The notes beneath the pieces are model-generated. The model made no database searches. It worked only from the letters and a program-made list of their open reading frames with translations, and was not told the DNA's origin. This document shows positions 23,854 to 32,500 of a stretch of 64,000 nucleotides of DNA, one piece after another (the first letter of the stretch is position 1; each line of letters begins with the position of its first letter). The position numbers and the translations under genes were made by a program. This DNA is from Paenibacillus spongiae (GTDB taxonomy: Bacteria; Bacillota; Bacilli; Paenibacillales; Paenibacillaceae), in assembly GCF_024734895.1 (NCBI RefSeq), contig NZ_CP091430.1, forward strand, positions 7,379,501-7,443,500, written 5' to 3'.

Positions 23854-25209
23854 TTATTTTTTCGTGGACACGTCGATGGCCCCTTGCGCCATGGGTTTGA
23901 TCCGCTCAATCGCCGTGGCCGGCGACTCTTTGCCGCTTGCGATGTTCTTGAACGCTTCCTCCACAACGTCGGACAATCCGACATAGGCTTGATAATTGAT
24001 AATCTTGTAGGTGCTGTCGAACATCTTCCTCATCGTATCCAGCGACTCTTTGTTCTTCATGTTCGGCTCTTCCTTCTGAAGCTTGATATCCTTCCCTTTC
24101 TTCACCTCGAATTCGAACAGCTCGGTGAAGGCGGACAGCACGGCTTCCGCATTCTGGACGCCCTTCGGAATGAACCACAGGTTCATCTTGTCGTACGGCA
24201 CGACATATTCCGTTGCCTTCGGACCCTTAGGGAAGAACACATATCCGATATCGTTCGGCTTATCCTTCACATATCCGAGGTTATCCCAGCGGTAGCCGTT
24301 AACGAACGCAATGCCGCCGTCGCCGAACGAAGCTTGCTCATCCTTGTGAATCACTTTGTGAACGTTGTACAGATCGTTGAAGAACTGCAGCGCTTCCATC
24401 GTGTTCGGCTCGTCAAGCGCGATTTTATTCGTCGCCGGATCCTCAATCTTGCCTTCGTTCGTGTAAATCAGAATCGAGGCGAGCAGAGGTTCGCTATCGA
24501 CGTGAAGAGGAACCTTGCCGCCGGCTTTGATCTTCTTCAGCATGTCGACGAACTGGTCCCAGGTCCATTCGCCCTTCTCCTGCAGCTCATAAGGATCCGG
24601 CAAGCCGAGCTTCTGCAGAAGCGTCTTGTCATAGTAGAGCCCATGGCTTTCCGCATACGGCTCGGATATCCCGTATTGCTTGCCCTGGAACTTCCCGTTG
24701 GTCATCGTGACCAGATTGTCGGCGAACGCCGGCAGGCCCAAGTCGACAACGTCGTCAATCGGCTGCACATAGCCTTCTACAACCAGCTTCGGGAACGCCT
24801 CGCGCAGCGGGATCATCACGATATCGGCGAACGGCTCGCCCGCAACGGAGGACGTAATCAGACGCGCCGTCGTATCCGTAACGGTGACATACTCGATCTT
24901 CGTATTGAATTTTTCTTCCACCTTCTTCTGCTTGGCCTTCTCTTCATCGTTCAGGTAAGCATCCATCCCCCACCATTGACCGATGCGAAGCGGTTTGCCG
25001 CCGAAGTCCATCACTTTCGTGACCGGCTCCTCTTCCTTCGGCTCTTCCGCCGGCTCTTCCGAAGCAGGCGGTTCCACGGTACCTGCATCGGTCTTATTGT
25101 TCGTGTTATTAGCCGCCGGTTGATTCGAATTGCCGCCCGAGCATGCCGCCAACACATTGATGAGCAAGGCAAACATAAGGATTAGGGTTCCTGCCTTCAT
25201 TAGCTTCAT
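23854..25209 (-). CDS. Extracellular sugar-binding lipoprotein (family 1)
   Basis: About 451 residues from the ATG at 25209, which has GGGGGA upstream. A lipoprotein signal peptide with LINVLAAC gives a lipid-anchored receptor; a Ser/Asn/Thr-rich then Glu/Pro-rich linker follows to about residue 75. The binding domain contains GKPLRIGQWWGMDAYL, the hinge-like TTARLITSSVAGEPFADIV, and GLYYDKTLLQKLGLPDPYEL. It is a clear paralogue of the protein encoded directly upstream (25381-26736), sharing PYELQEKGEWTW. A perfect cre site lies upstream of the gene. Substrate unknown; it should serve the CUT1 permeases of this locus. Confidence 0.92.
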   Translation of the reverse strand: MKLMKAGTLILMFALLINVLAACSGGNSNQPAANNTNNKTDAGTVEPPASEEPAEEPKEEEPVTKVMDFGGKPLRIGQWWGMDAYLNDEEKAKQKKVEEKFNTKIEYVTVTDTTARLITSSVAGEPFADIVMIPLREAFPKLVVEGYVQPIDDVVDLGLPAFADNLVTMTNGKFQGKQYGISEPYAESHGLYYDKTLLQKLGLPDPYELQEKGEWTWDQFVDMLKKIKAGGKVPLHVDSEPLLASILIYTNEGKIEDPATNKIALDEPNTMEALQFFNDLYNVHKVIHKDEQASFGDGGIAFVNGYRWDNLGYVKDKPNDIGYVFFPKGPKATEYVVPYDKMNLWFIPKGVQNAEAVLSAFTELFEFEVKKGKDIKLQKEEPNMKNKESLDTMRKMFDSTYKIINYQAYVGLSDVVEEAFKNIASGKESPATAIERIKPMAQGAIDVSTKK

Positions 25210-25349
25210 CGAATTTCCCCCATAATTAGAATTTTTTAGCATTATTTTTTCAAAAAAAATAAACCTGCACGTATTGCATGATAACTGCTGTTCGACCTCC
25301 GCGAGCTTCCAGGCATCCCCCCTTTAAAAGTCCCTGTTCCCGATTTATT

Positions 25350-25363
25350 TGAAATCGCTTACA
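25350..25363. promoter_or_regulatory. cre site (CcpA) upstream of the sugar-binding lipoprotein gene
   Basis: TGAAATCGCTTACA matches the consensus TGWNANCGNTNWCA at all 14 positions. It lies about 140 bp upstream of the start codon, between the two paralogous binding-protein genes, and suggests an internal promoter under carbon catabolite control. Confidence 0.7.
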
Positions 25364-25380
25364 TATTGATGGGCAAAACA

Positions 25381-26736
25381 TTATTTCTTGAGCGATATGT
25401 CAATGGCCGCCTGCGCCTGCGCTTTGATCTGCTGCATCCCCCATTCGGGCGATTGCCTGCAGGCCATGATTTCTTTGACCGATTCTTCGTATAATTCTTT
25501 GAAGCCAATGTAAGACGTGTACTCGACCAGCTTGATCCTGTCGAACATCTTCCGCAGCGTCTTCATGTTTGGCTCGGATTTGAAGTAGGGCTTCTCCTTC
25601 TCCAGCCGCACGTTAAAGCCTTTCTCCATATCCATCTCATACAGCTCCGACCAGGCAGCCCACTTGGCCTTGGCATATTTCGTCCCTTTCGGCATGAACC
25701 ACAGGTTCATCTTCTGATAGGGCACGATATAATCCTTCGCCCTCGGCCCTTTGGGATAGAACACATACCCGAGCTCGTCTTTCATGGCGGGATTGCCCGA
25801 ATAGCCTAGCGCATCCCAGCGGTAGCCGTATGCGAATGCGACATTCCTCTCTATAATGCCTTCTTCGCCGATCAGATCGCCGGCATCGTACAGCTTGCGC
25901 ATGAACTCGATCGCTTCCATGGCGTTCGGGCTGTCGAAGGCCACCTTGTTGTCCTCGACGACGGCTCCGTCATTCGAGTAGATGAAGAATGTCGTGTTCT
26001 CCACAGGGTAGTCGGCCAGACAAGGCGTGCCCTTCTTCTTCAAGGCTCTGCATATCGTCATAAATTTGCTCCACGTCCACTCCCCCTTCTCCTGCAGCTC
26101 GTATGGGTCCTGAACACCCGCTTCCTGAAGCAGCGTTTTGTTGTAATAGAGTCCGTTGGCTTCCGAATAGGGAAGGGTAACGCCATATTGCTTGCCTCTG
26201 AATTTGCCGTGCTTCATCGTAATCGGATTGTCGCTGAATTTGGGATCGTTCAGATCAATCAAACCGTCAAGCTCCTGCAGATATCCCTCCTCGACCAATT
26301 TCGGGAACGCCCAGTTCACTTCGAGCATCATAATGTCGGCGACCGGCTGCCCGGCGATGGATGATGTAATCAGACGGGATGCAGCCTGCTCGAGCGGGAC
26401 ATGCACATACTGCACTCTCGTATGGTACTTGGCTTCGACTCTGCGCTGACGTTCGAGCTCTTCGGCCGTCAGCTCTCCCTCCATCGCCCACCATTGTCCG
26501 ATGCGAAGCGGCTCACCCTGCAGATCAAGCCCTTCTTCTGCCTGAGGGCTCGTCGAGGCTTCATCCTGTATGATGATTGCCGTATCCTGCTTCGCCCGTT
26601 GATACGCATCATCGGAGAAGCTGTCTTGACTCGTATTCGAGACAGGAGAGGATTGCCTGGAATCGGAAGCGAACAATCCGAAGACGGCAGCCGTAACCAT
26701 AGCGGCGAATATAAGCGTTAACCATCTGTTCTTCAT
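25381..26736 (-). CDS. Extracellular sugar-binding protein paralogue with altered lipobox
   Basis: 451 residues, clearly related to the lipoprotein encoded just downstream (shared RIGQWW, RLITSS, PYELQEKGEWTW and FYPKGPRAKDYIVPY-like segments). The signal sequence ends GLFAS at residues 20-24 where a lipobox would have Cys: codon 24 is TCC, one base from TGC. The protein may therefore be secreted or stay as a membrane-tethered protein. GAGGTG precedes the ATG. It is the first gene of the long transport operon and lies downstream of the YesM/YesN genes, with a perfect cre site upstream. Confidence 0.87.
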   Translation of the reverse strand: MKNRWLTLIFAAMVTAAVFGLFASDSRQSSPVSNTSQDSFSDDAYQRAKQDTAIIIQDEASTSPQAEEGLDLQGEPLRIGQWWAMEGELTAEELERQRRVEAKYHTRVQYVHVPLEQAASRLITSSIAGQPVADIMMLEVNWAFPKLVEEGYLQELDGLIDLNDPKFSDNPITMKHGKFRGKQYGVTLPYSEANGLYYNKTLLQEAGVQDPYELQEKGEWTWSKFMTICRALKKKGTPCLADYPVENTTFFIYSNDGAVVEDNKVAFDSPNAMEAIEFMRKLYDAGDLIGEEGIIERNVAFAYGYRWDALGYSGNPAMKDELGYVFYPKGPRAKDYIVPYQKMNLWFMPKGTKYAKAKWAAWSELYEMDMEKGFNVRLEKEKPYFKSEPNMKTLRKMFDRIKLVEYTSYIGFKELYEESVKEIMACRQSPEWGMQQIKAQAQAAIDISLKK

Positions 26737-26840
26737 CTTCGATCACCTCGCAGCAGATGTTGTTCCTATCCCCGGACTAACGAAACGCGAATCCGAATGA
26801 AACCATCCCCACATAAGCGATCATCAGCGACGCACAGCAT

Positions 26841-26854
26841 TGTTATCGCTTTCA
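26841..26854. promoter_or_regulatory. cre site (CcpA) upstream of the transport operon
   Basis: TGTTATCGCTTTCA fits TGWNANCGNTNWCA at every position. It lies about 105 bp upstream of the first binding-protein gene. The remaining sequence of 26737-27047 shows no gene and no convincing terminator after the response-regulator gene. Confidence 0.7.
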
Positions 26855-27047
26855 TAGGATCAACTATAGAGGAAACGGACCCGGATGAGTATTCATGCAA
26901 ATGAAGTCTTTAACTGCATAGAAAGCCTGCCTATCCACGCTCGTTAGCACAAAAGATAACAAAAACGAATAAAAATCCATACGGCATCTAAGCCATGTGC
27001 ATACCCAAACTGTACCTGCCTTGTCACGCCCGCATTCAAGCAGCAAT

Positions 27048-28475
27048 TCATGTGCCCGACTGCTCCCTGAACTGGGTAGGCGTACGGCCCGTCATCTTCT
27101 TGAACATTCGCGTAAAATAGAAATAGTCGTGATAGCCCGCCTTCTCGGCGATTTCGTTCACAAGGTAATTCGTCTGCTCCAGCAGCTCACAAGCGTAGTT
27201 AATTCGCAGCTTCGTCATATAAGAGGTGAACGTTTCACCCACTTCCTTCTTGAACAGCTGGCTCACATAATTCGGGCTGATGAAATATTTCTGCGTCAGG
27301 CTCTGAATCGAGATGTCGCTGCGGAAATTGTCATGGACATCCTGCAGAATCAATTTGAACGTCTCATTGCCCGTTTCCTTCACGGCGTATTCCGGATTCT
27401 TGCGGATCATCCTCATCGATACGCCCTTCAAGTAGTCGAGCATATCCGGCAAGCTCCGGAACGTCTCCATCAGCTGCTCATAGCTGAATAGCATCCCGTC
27501 CCTCTCTTCTTCATTCATGCTGTATAAGAGGGAAATCACGACGTTATACAAGCGAAGGGCATGCTTGACCGTATATCCCTCTTGCTGGAACAACCGGCCG
27601 GCCTCGTCGAACAGCCCGCCCAGCACGGCGAATTCTTTGCTGCCGATAGCCGAACCGATTTGTTTGATCACCTTGTTCAACGTCCCCTGCGAAGCCTCGC
27701 GATGCCAGTTAACCCCTTCAGAGCCGGTAATGAAATAGTGGCTGGCCAGTAAATTGGCGCTCCCCATCGCGTTCTTCAGCATATGGGAATCGGTGAATGC
27801 GAAGCTGACGCCGGCACCCTTCAGTCCATCCGGCCACTCGGCTTCCAGCTTCCGGGCCGCCTCGGTTAACGAATCGTATGCCATGATATAGAGCATCTTC
27901 CTTATCCCGATCTTCAGCCGGAGGGCATGCTCAACCTGCGGGAACCGGCCATCCCCGGCATCGCAAACCATCGCCCCGACCGCATGGCCGGCATCGATCC
28001 GGATGCCATGCTTGTCAAACTCCCGTTTGATGGCATCCGGACTCCCCCCGCCCTCCTCGGCCAGCATCTGGAGCAGCAGCGTATCGGACAGCTGCTGCGC
28101 CGCGTCCAGGTGCTTCTTCAGCTTGCTGAGCACATCGGCGATCTCTTGCTCGTCATAGGGCTTCAGACAATACATCGCAGCGCCGTAATTGAGCGCCCGC
28201 TGCGCATACGCGAATTCCGCGTAGCCGCTGACGACCACGAATTTCGGCGGATCCGGCAGCTCTCCGCCCTTCTTGATCAATTCAAGCCCGCTCATCCCCT
28301 GCATGCGAATATCGGTGAATACCACCTGCGGCTTATGAGCCTGAATGAACGCCAGCGCTTCCAATCCGCTGTATGCTTCCCCCGCCACTTCGAAGCCAAG
28401 GCTGTTCCAATCCACACTCGCCTTGAGGCTCTCGACCACCCAGCTTTCGTCATCCACAATAAGCACTTTATACAT
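27048..28475 (-). CDS. YesN-type response regulator with AraC DNA-binding domain
   Basis: 475 residues. Receiver domain at 1-120: acidic pocket near VDDE, phospho-acceptor Asp in VVFTDIRMQG (about residue 55), conserved Lys in CLKPYDE. A middle region of unknown fold spans about 130-360. The C-terminal AraC-type double helix-turn-helix (about 370-470) shows SIQSLTQKYFISPNYVSQLF and NEIAEKAGYHDYFYFTRMFKK. It overlaps the histidine kinase gene by 8 bp and has AAGGGGG before the ATG. It probably activates the binding-protein and permease genes downstream and the divergent binding protein gene. Confidence 0.94.
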   Translation of the reverse strand: MYKVLIVDDESWVVESLKASVDWNSLGFEVAGEAYSGLEALAFIQAHKPQVVFTDIRMQGMSGLELIKKGGELPDPPKFVVVSGYAEFAYAQRALNYGAAMYCLKPYDEQEIADVLSKLKKHLDAAQQLSDTLLLQMLAEEGGGSPDAIKREFDKHGIRIDAGHAVGAMVCDAGDGRFPQVEHALRLKIGIRKMLYIMAYDSLTEAARKLEAEWPDGLKGAGVSFAFTDSHMLKNAMGSANLLASHYFITGSEGVNWHREASQGTLNKVIKQIGSAIGSKEFAVLGGLFDEAGRLFQQEGYTVKHALRLYNVVISLLYSMNEEERDGMLFSYEQLMETFRSLPDMLDYLKGVSMRMIRKNPEYAVKETGNETFKLILQDVHDNFRSDISIQSLTQKYFISPNYVSQLFKKEVGETFTSYMTKLRINYACELLEQTNYLVNEIAEKAGYHDYFYFTRMFKKMTGRTPTQFREQSGT

Positions 28476-30264
28476 GTAAAGTCCCCCTTGCCGGCATCAC
28501 CAGCTGTATTATCGTTCCTTCTCCAAGTGTGCTGTCGATGTAGAGTCCATACATATCGCCAAAGGTGAGCTTGATCCGATTATTCACGTTGGCCAGTCCG
28601 ATACTGGATACCTGCGCGTCCTCCCGGTCCTGGATCGCCTGCCGCCGCTGCGTGAGCACGTTCCGGATCTGCTCCAGACGCTCGGGGGTGATTCCCAGAC
28701 CGTCATCCTCCACCGCAATGACCAGCTCCTTCTGCTCGTTCACCTTCCCGCTGATGACCAGCGTCCCCTGCTCCTCCTTCGTCTCCAAGCCATGAAAGAC
28801 GGCATTCTCGACGATCGGCTGAAGAATCATCTTCGGAATCTGGCATGCCATCGCTTCATCCGTCAGCTCATATCGGACGCGGAACCGGTCGCCGAAGCGG
28901 ATTTGTTGGATATACATATAGGATTCGATAATGCCCATCTCCGTTTGGAGCGCCACCCTGTCCCCGCCTTTAATGCTGTAACGGAAGATTTGTCCGAGCG
29001 CCTTGGCGATCTCGCGAATTTCATTGGCGCCTTTGACAGCCGCCATCCCTTTGACCATTTCCAGCGTATTGTACAGAAAATGCGGGTTAATTTGACTGCG
29101 CAGAAAAGACAGCTCCGATTTGTTCTTCTCCAGCTCCGTTTCATACAGCATCGCATTCGTCTCCAGCAGCTGATGCGTCAAATTGTCGACCTCGTCCAGC
29201 ATGCTGTTCAGCTCGTTGGACATGACTGTAATTTCCGCGTAGCCCTGCAGATGAATCCGGTTCTTCAGCTTGTTCAGATCCCCCCGCTTGATGCTGCTGA
29301 TGAAGGCCATCAGCTTCTTGAGCGGAAGCAGCACATTGTTAATGACCAGCATGAACAGAGCAAACATAATGATCGCCCCGAAAATAAACACGGCCAGCTC
29401 CAGCTTGCGGATCTTCGAGATGTCGCGCAGCAGCTCGGCAACGGGAATCATGCTGACGATCATGCTGCTGATCTCCGGCAGATCCTCCGTCTGGACGGCG
29501 TACGTCTGCCCGTTCACGATAATCTTCCGCGATTCGCCGGGTGACGTATCCTCCGCGATAATGACATCCAGCTCGCTGCCGACTTCCTCCGGATTGCTGC
29601 TGGAGATGATCTTATTCTCCCGGTCCACCAGAAACGATTGTGTGGCGAGCTGCTCCGCGATCGAACCGGACTCGCCGATCAGCGCGGTCGGATCGATCAC
29701 GAAGAACAGCGTGCCAATGACCGAATTGAACCGGTCGCCCGACTGAAACGACTTGATTTTCATGCCTACCAGGATGCAGTTCTCACTCTGGTAAGCGTCT
29801 CCAAAGTTCTGCAAGCCGAAATAATGAATCGCATCCTTCGGGGCAAGCATCGGGGCGAAGGGCCCCGTCCACTTCTTCCCGCCGTACAGATCGTACCATC
29901 GCCCGTCCTCCCCGTGGAGGACGATATCCAGAATCCCCTCCTTCAACGTCCGCATGTTGATGAACAGGCTGCTGATTCTTTTGGAATACATGTAGATCTG
30001 CGCGATTTCCGGTTCGGTTAAATAATTCTGCACGTCATTGTTGTAAGCAATATTGGTCATCAGCCGGTCGATAACGTCTTTGTTCGAATGGACGGTCTGC
30101 TTGATCTGCGCGATCATGTCTTTCGTGTACTGCTCATTGTTGCTGCTGATAATCCCGGACATCTGAATATAGGTGATCGAGATGATGAACAGCATAACGG
30201 CTGCGATGCATACCGCGATAAACGACAGCTGTGACCGAATGGACAATCGACGGTAAAATGCCAC
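28468..30264 (-). CDS. YesM-type sensor histidine kinase
   Basis: 598 residues. One membrane helix at about 15-35, a large extracellular sensor region (about 36-300, double-Cache-like), a second helix around 295-320 and a HAMP-like segment. The His_kinase domain follows (SFLRSQINPHFLYNTLEMVK; His about 395), then an HATPase domain with VENAVFHGLE, VEDDGLGI and SSIGLANVNNRI. It should phosphorylate the co-encoded response regulator after sensing a sugar or cell-wall signal. The start is GTG with GGGGAG six bases before it. A solute-binding protein gene is divergent at 30412. Confidence 0.94.
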   Translation of the reverse strand: MAFYRRLSIRSQLSFIAVCIAAVMLFIISITYIQMSGIISSNNEQYTKDMIAQIKQTVHSNKDVIDRLMTNIAYNNDVQNYLTEPEIAQIYMYSKRISSLFINMRTLKEGILDIVLHGEDGRWYDLYGGKKWTGPFAPMLAPKDAIHYFGLQNFGDAYQSENCILVGMKIKSFQSGDRFNSVIGTLFFVIDPTALIGESGSIAEQLATQSFLVDRENKIISSSNPEEVGSELDVIIAEDTSPGESRKIIVNGQTYAVQTEDLPEISSMIVSMIPVAELLRDISKIRKLELAVFIFGAIIMFALFMLVINNVLLPLKKLMAFISSIKRGDLNKLKNRIHLQGYAEITVMSNELNSMLDEVDNLTHQLLETNAMLYETELEKNKSELSFLRSQINPHFLYNTLEMVKGMAAVKGANEIREIAKALGQIFRYSIKGGDRVALQTEMGIIESYMYIQQIRFGDRFRVRYELTDEAMACQIPKMILQPIVENAVFHGLETKEEQGTLVISGKVNEQKELVIAVEDDGLGITPERLEQIRNVLTQRRQAIQDREDAQVSSIGLANVNNRIKLTFGDMYGLYIDSTLGEGTIIQLVMPARGTLHV

Positions 30265-30411
30265 GGCATGCTCCCCTATCCCATGTGCAGATATGTATTG
30301 TCATGCTATTGATTTTATATCACTTTTAGGTGCGATGGGCAGAATGCTTTACTTACCTGCACTTTTCCATTACTATTCTTGGCATATACAACTTCGTCAG
30401 GGAGTGAAGAG

Positions 30412-32025
30412 ATGAGCCGTATCAAGCCTATCGTTGCCATGCTTCTGACAACAGCGCTTATCCTGACAGCCGCAGGATGCCGGGATGGCAATGTACCTGC
30501 AGAGGGTCCGTCGAATGACGCAGCCAGTGAGACCGGCAAGCATCTCAATATCTCCGTATCGTTCTGGGGCATTGGCAGGGCGTTCGAGAAGAAAGACGAC
30601 ATTCTGCAAAAGATCGAGCGCGATTTCAACGTGACGCTCCAGCCCGTTCAGGTAAGCTGGGCCGATTACGAGGAGAAGTTCAAAGTATGGGCGGCATCCG
30701 ATAAGTTTCCCGATTTGTTCGCGCATTCGATCATCAATGATTCGCCCGGCATCTACTCGGATTGGATCAAGCAGAACTTAATCCGCCCGCTTCCCGATGA
30801 TCTAAGCGAATACCCCAACGTATTCGAGATCGCCCAGATTGCCGATACCCGGGCATTGCGCCGGGATAAGAAGCTGTACATGCTCCCCCGTAACGCCTAT
30901 CCGACCAATGATCTGTGGATGCTGGAGAGGGTCGTCTTCGTCCGCAAAGACTGGATGGAGCAGCTGGGGTTCCAGGACCCGGGCAATTTCAACGAATTCT
31001 CCGCAATGATGAAAGCGTTTACCGAAAAGGATCCGGACGGCAACGGCCTTCCCGATACCGTCGGCTTAACCGCAGGCAGCATCAGCTATCTCTCTTGGGT
31101 GTTCAGTCCGGCATTCCCGCAATTTGCCGCCAGCCAATGGGTTCAAGAGGGCAGCCAGTGGATCCCTTATTACGCGTCCAAGGAAATGAACAAGATCGTG
31201 GTCCAATTCCGCAAGCTGTACACGGACGGCGGCCTGGACAGCAGCTTCTTCCTGAGGAAGGAAGCCGACGCGGTGGAGAAATTCACGCAGGGCAAGGCGG
31301 GTGCACTCGCATATAAAGCAACCCCCGATAGCTTGAGCGGCATGGTCGAACTATGGAACACCTACAACCCCGGCAAAGACTTTTACGATTCGGTGAAGAT
31401 CCTGCATCTGTGGCCGGCAGACGACGGGAACCGCTATTATTATGTGGCGCCAACCTATTGGACCGAGAGCTATTTCAGCGCGAAGCTGGACGATGATAAG
31501 ATGGACCGGATTTTGCGGCTGTATGATTACCTGCTGTCTCCCGAAGGGAAGCAATTGATGCAGTACGGCATCGAAGGGAAGGATTACGTGAACTTCGATG
31601 GCAATATTGTCATTACGCGGCCCCGGGACGAGAAGACAGGGAAGCCCGTCAGCATCCAGAAGCTGTACCCTTCAACGGAAATATTGCGTTCCCTCGCCGC
31701 GTGGGGACTGGAACACTCTTACCGGCTGGACGACATCAACAAGTTCAAGTACGGGGAGAGGAATATTCAAGCCAGCCTGGAAGAGATGAGATGGCTGCTT
31801 AATCATGCAAGGGCGACGCCCTTTATCTATTCAACCATCTCGCTGTCCACGCCGAATAAAGATAAGCTGAGCGCCGCAATCAATCCGCAGGAGGATCTGA
31901 CGAAAGTCGCGCTCAGCAAGGGCGATCCGGTGAAGATGTGGCAGGAGATCGTCGCCCAATACAACGAGATGGGGCTTCAGCAGGCGATCCGGGAGGTCAA
32001 TGAGAAATTGCTGAATCCGGACTGA
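30412..32025 (+). CDS. Extracellular solute-binding lipoprotein, divergent from the two-component system
   Basis: About 537 residues from the ATG at 30412, preceded by AGGGAG. Lipoprotein signal ending TAAGC, then a family 1 binding domain of the large type (LipO/YtcQ-like): ISVSFWGIGRAFEKKDDILQ, DKFPDLFAHSIIND, a central DPDGNGLPDTVGLT, which resembles an EF-hand-like calcium loop, and YYYVAPTYWTESYF. The stretch between it and the kinase gene (30265-30411) must hold two promoters, but none can be assigned with confidence. It probably works with the adjacent YesM/YesN pair or the permeases of the locus. Confidence 0.9.
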   Translation: MSRIKPIVAMLLTTALILTAAGCRDGNVPAEGPSNDAASETGKHLNISVSFWGIGRAFEKKDDILQKIERDFNVTLQPVQVSWADYEEKFKVWAASDKFPDLFAHSIINDSPGIYSDWIKQNLIRPLPDDLSEYPNVFEIAQIADTRALRRDKKLYMLPRNAYPTNDLWMLERVVFVRKDWMEQLGFQDPGNFNEFSAMMKAFTEKDPDGNGLPDTVGLTAGSISYLSWVFSPAFPQFAASQWVQEGSQWIPYYASKEMNKIVVQFRKLYTDGGLDSSFFLRKEADAVEKFTQGKAGALAYKATPDSLSGMVELWNTYNPGKDFYDSVKILHLWPADDGNRYYYVAPTYWTESYFSAKLDDDKMDRILRLYDYLLSPEGKQLMQYGIEGKDYVNFDGNIVITRPRDEKTGKPVSIQKLYPSTEILRSLAAWGLEHSYRLDDINKFKYGERNIQASLEEMRWLLNHARATPFIYSTISLSTPNKDKLSAAINPQEDLTKVALSKGDPVKMWQEIVAQYNEMGLQQAIREVNEKLLNPD

Positions 32026-32041
32026 GCGGACGGGGTAAAAG

Positions 32042-32130
32042 CCGCTGCGCAGGCGGAACGTTCTTTCGATCGCTGTTGTTCACGGATTTCTTTGAATCAG
32101 ACTTTTTGGTTGAAATCCGGCAGACTAACG
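32042..32130 (+). repeat. Dispersed intergenic repeat, copy 2
   Basis: Begins CCGCTGCGCAGGCGGAA and continues with CGCTGTTGTTCACGGATTTC, TTTGAATCAG and GGTTGAAATCCGG, matching copy 1 (13261-13348, other strand) along its length with few gaps. The stem seen in copy 1 has partly decayed here. It starts 17 bp after the binding-protein gene. Confidence 0.75.
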
Positions 32131-32269
32131 CCGTCCTCTGGAGGCGAAGTTTGTTTCGTGAACGCAACCCGCTGCGCTGGAGCATGACCTCAAGCAGGCA
32201 TAAGGATGAACTTTAGAATACAAAGCTTATTTTAATCGCTTCATTCCTGATGTGAATTAATCTTGAAGG

Positions 32270-32338
32270 TGTTGTATAACGTACAACATTTTCTTCATCA
32301 ATCAGCCCCAGTAGCCGTATTGATGCACTTTATACAAC
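32270..32338 (-). repeat. Short inverted-end element, divergent copy
   Basis: Bounded by TTGTATAACGTACAAC-type and TTTATACAAC-type ends. On the minus strand the start TTGTATAAAGTGCATCAATACGG resembles the start of the element at 32383-32455. A local dyad TGTTGTA-TAACG-TACAACA lies at the left end. Membership in the family is likely but not certain. Confidence 0.45.
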
Positions 32339-32382
32339 TTTGTGGGTAAGATACCACACGTTATCCCTCTCGGCAGGAGGTT

Positions 32383-32455
32383 TTGTTGTAGAAAATGCAA
32401 TAATAAACGTATCAAGGTCACTTTTGCCCGTCCAGAGTTGCAGAAAATACAACAA
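32383..32455 (+). repeat. Short intergenic element with 8-bp inverted ends
   Basis: 73 bp bounded by TTGTTGTA and TACAACAA, which are exact inverted repeats. The 65 bp from TTGTAGAAAATGC onward align without gaps to the minus strand of 46754-46818 with 48 identities counted by hand. Together with its neighbour it fills most of the gene-free stretch 32026-32500. Confidence 0.7.
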
Positions 32456-32500
32456 GAAGATATCCGAATTGTAAAAATCATGGAATAGAGGATGGGGTTC

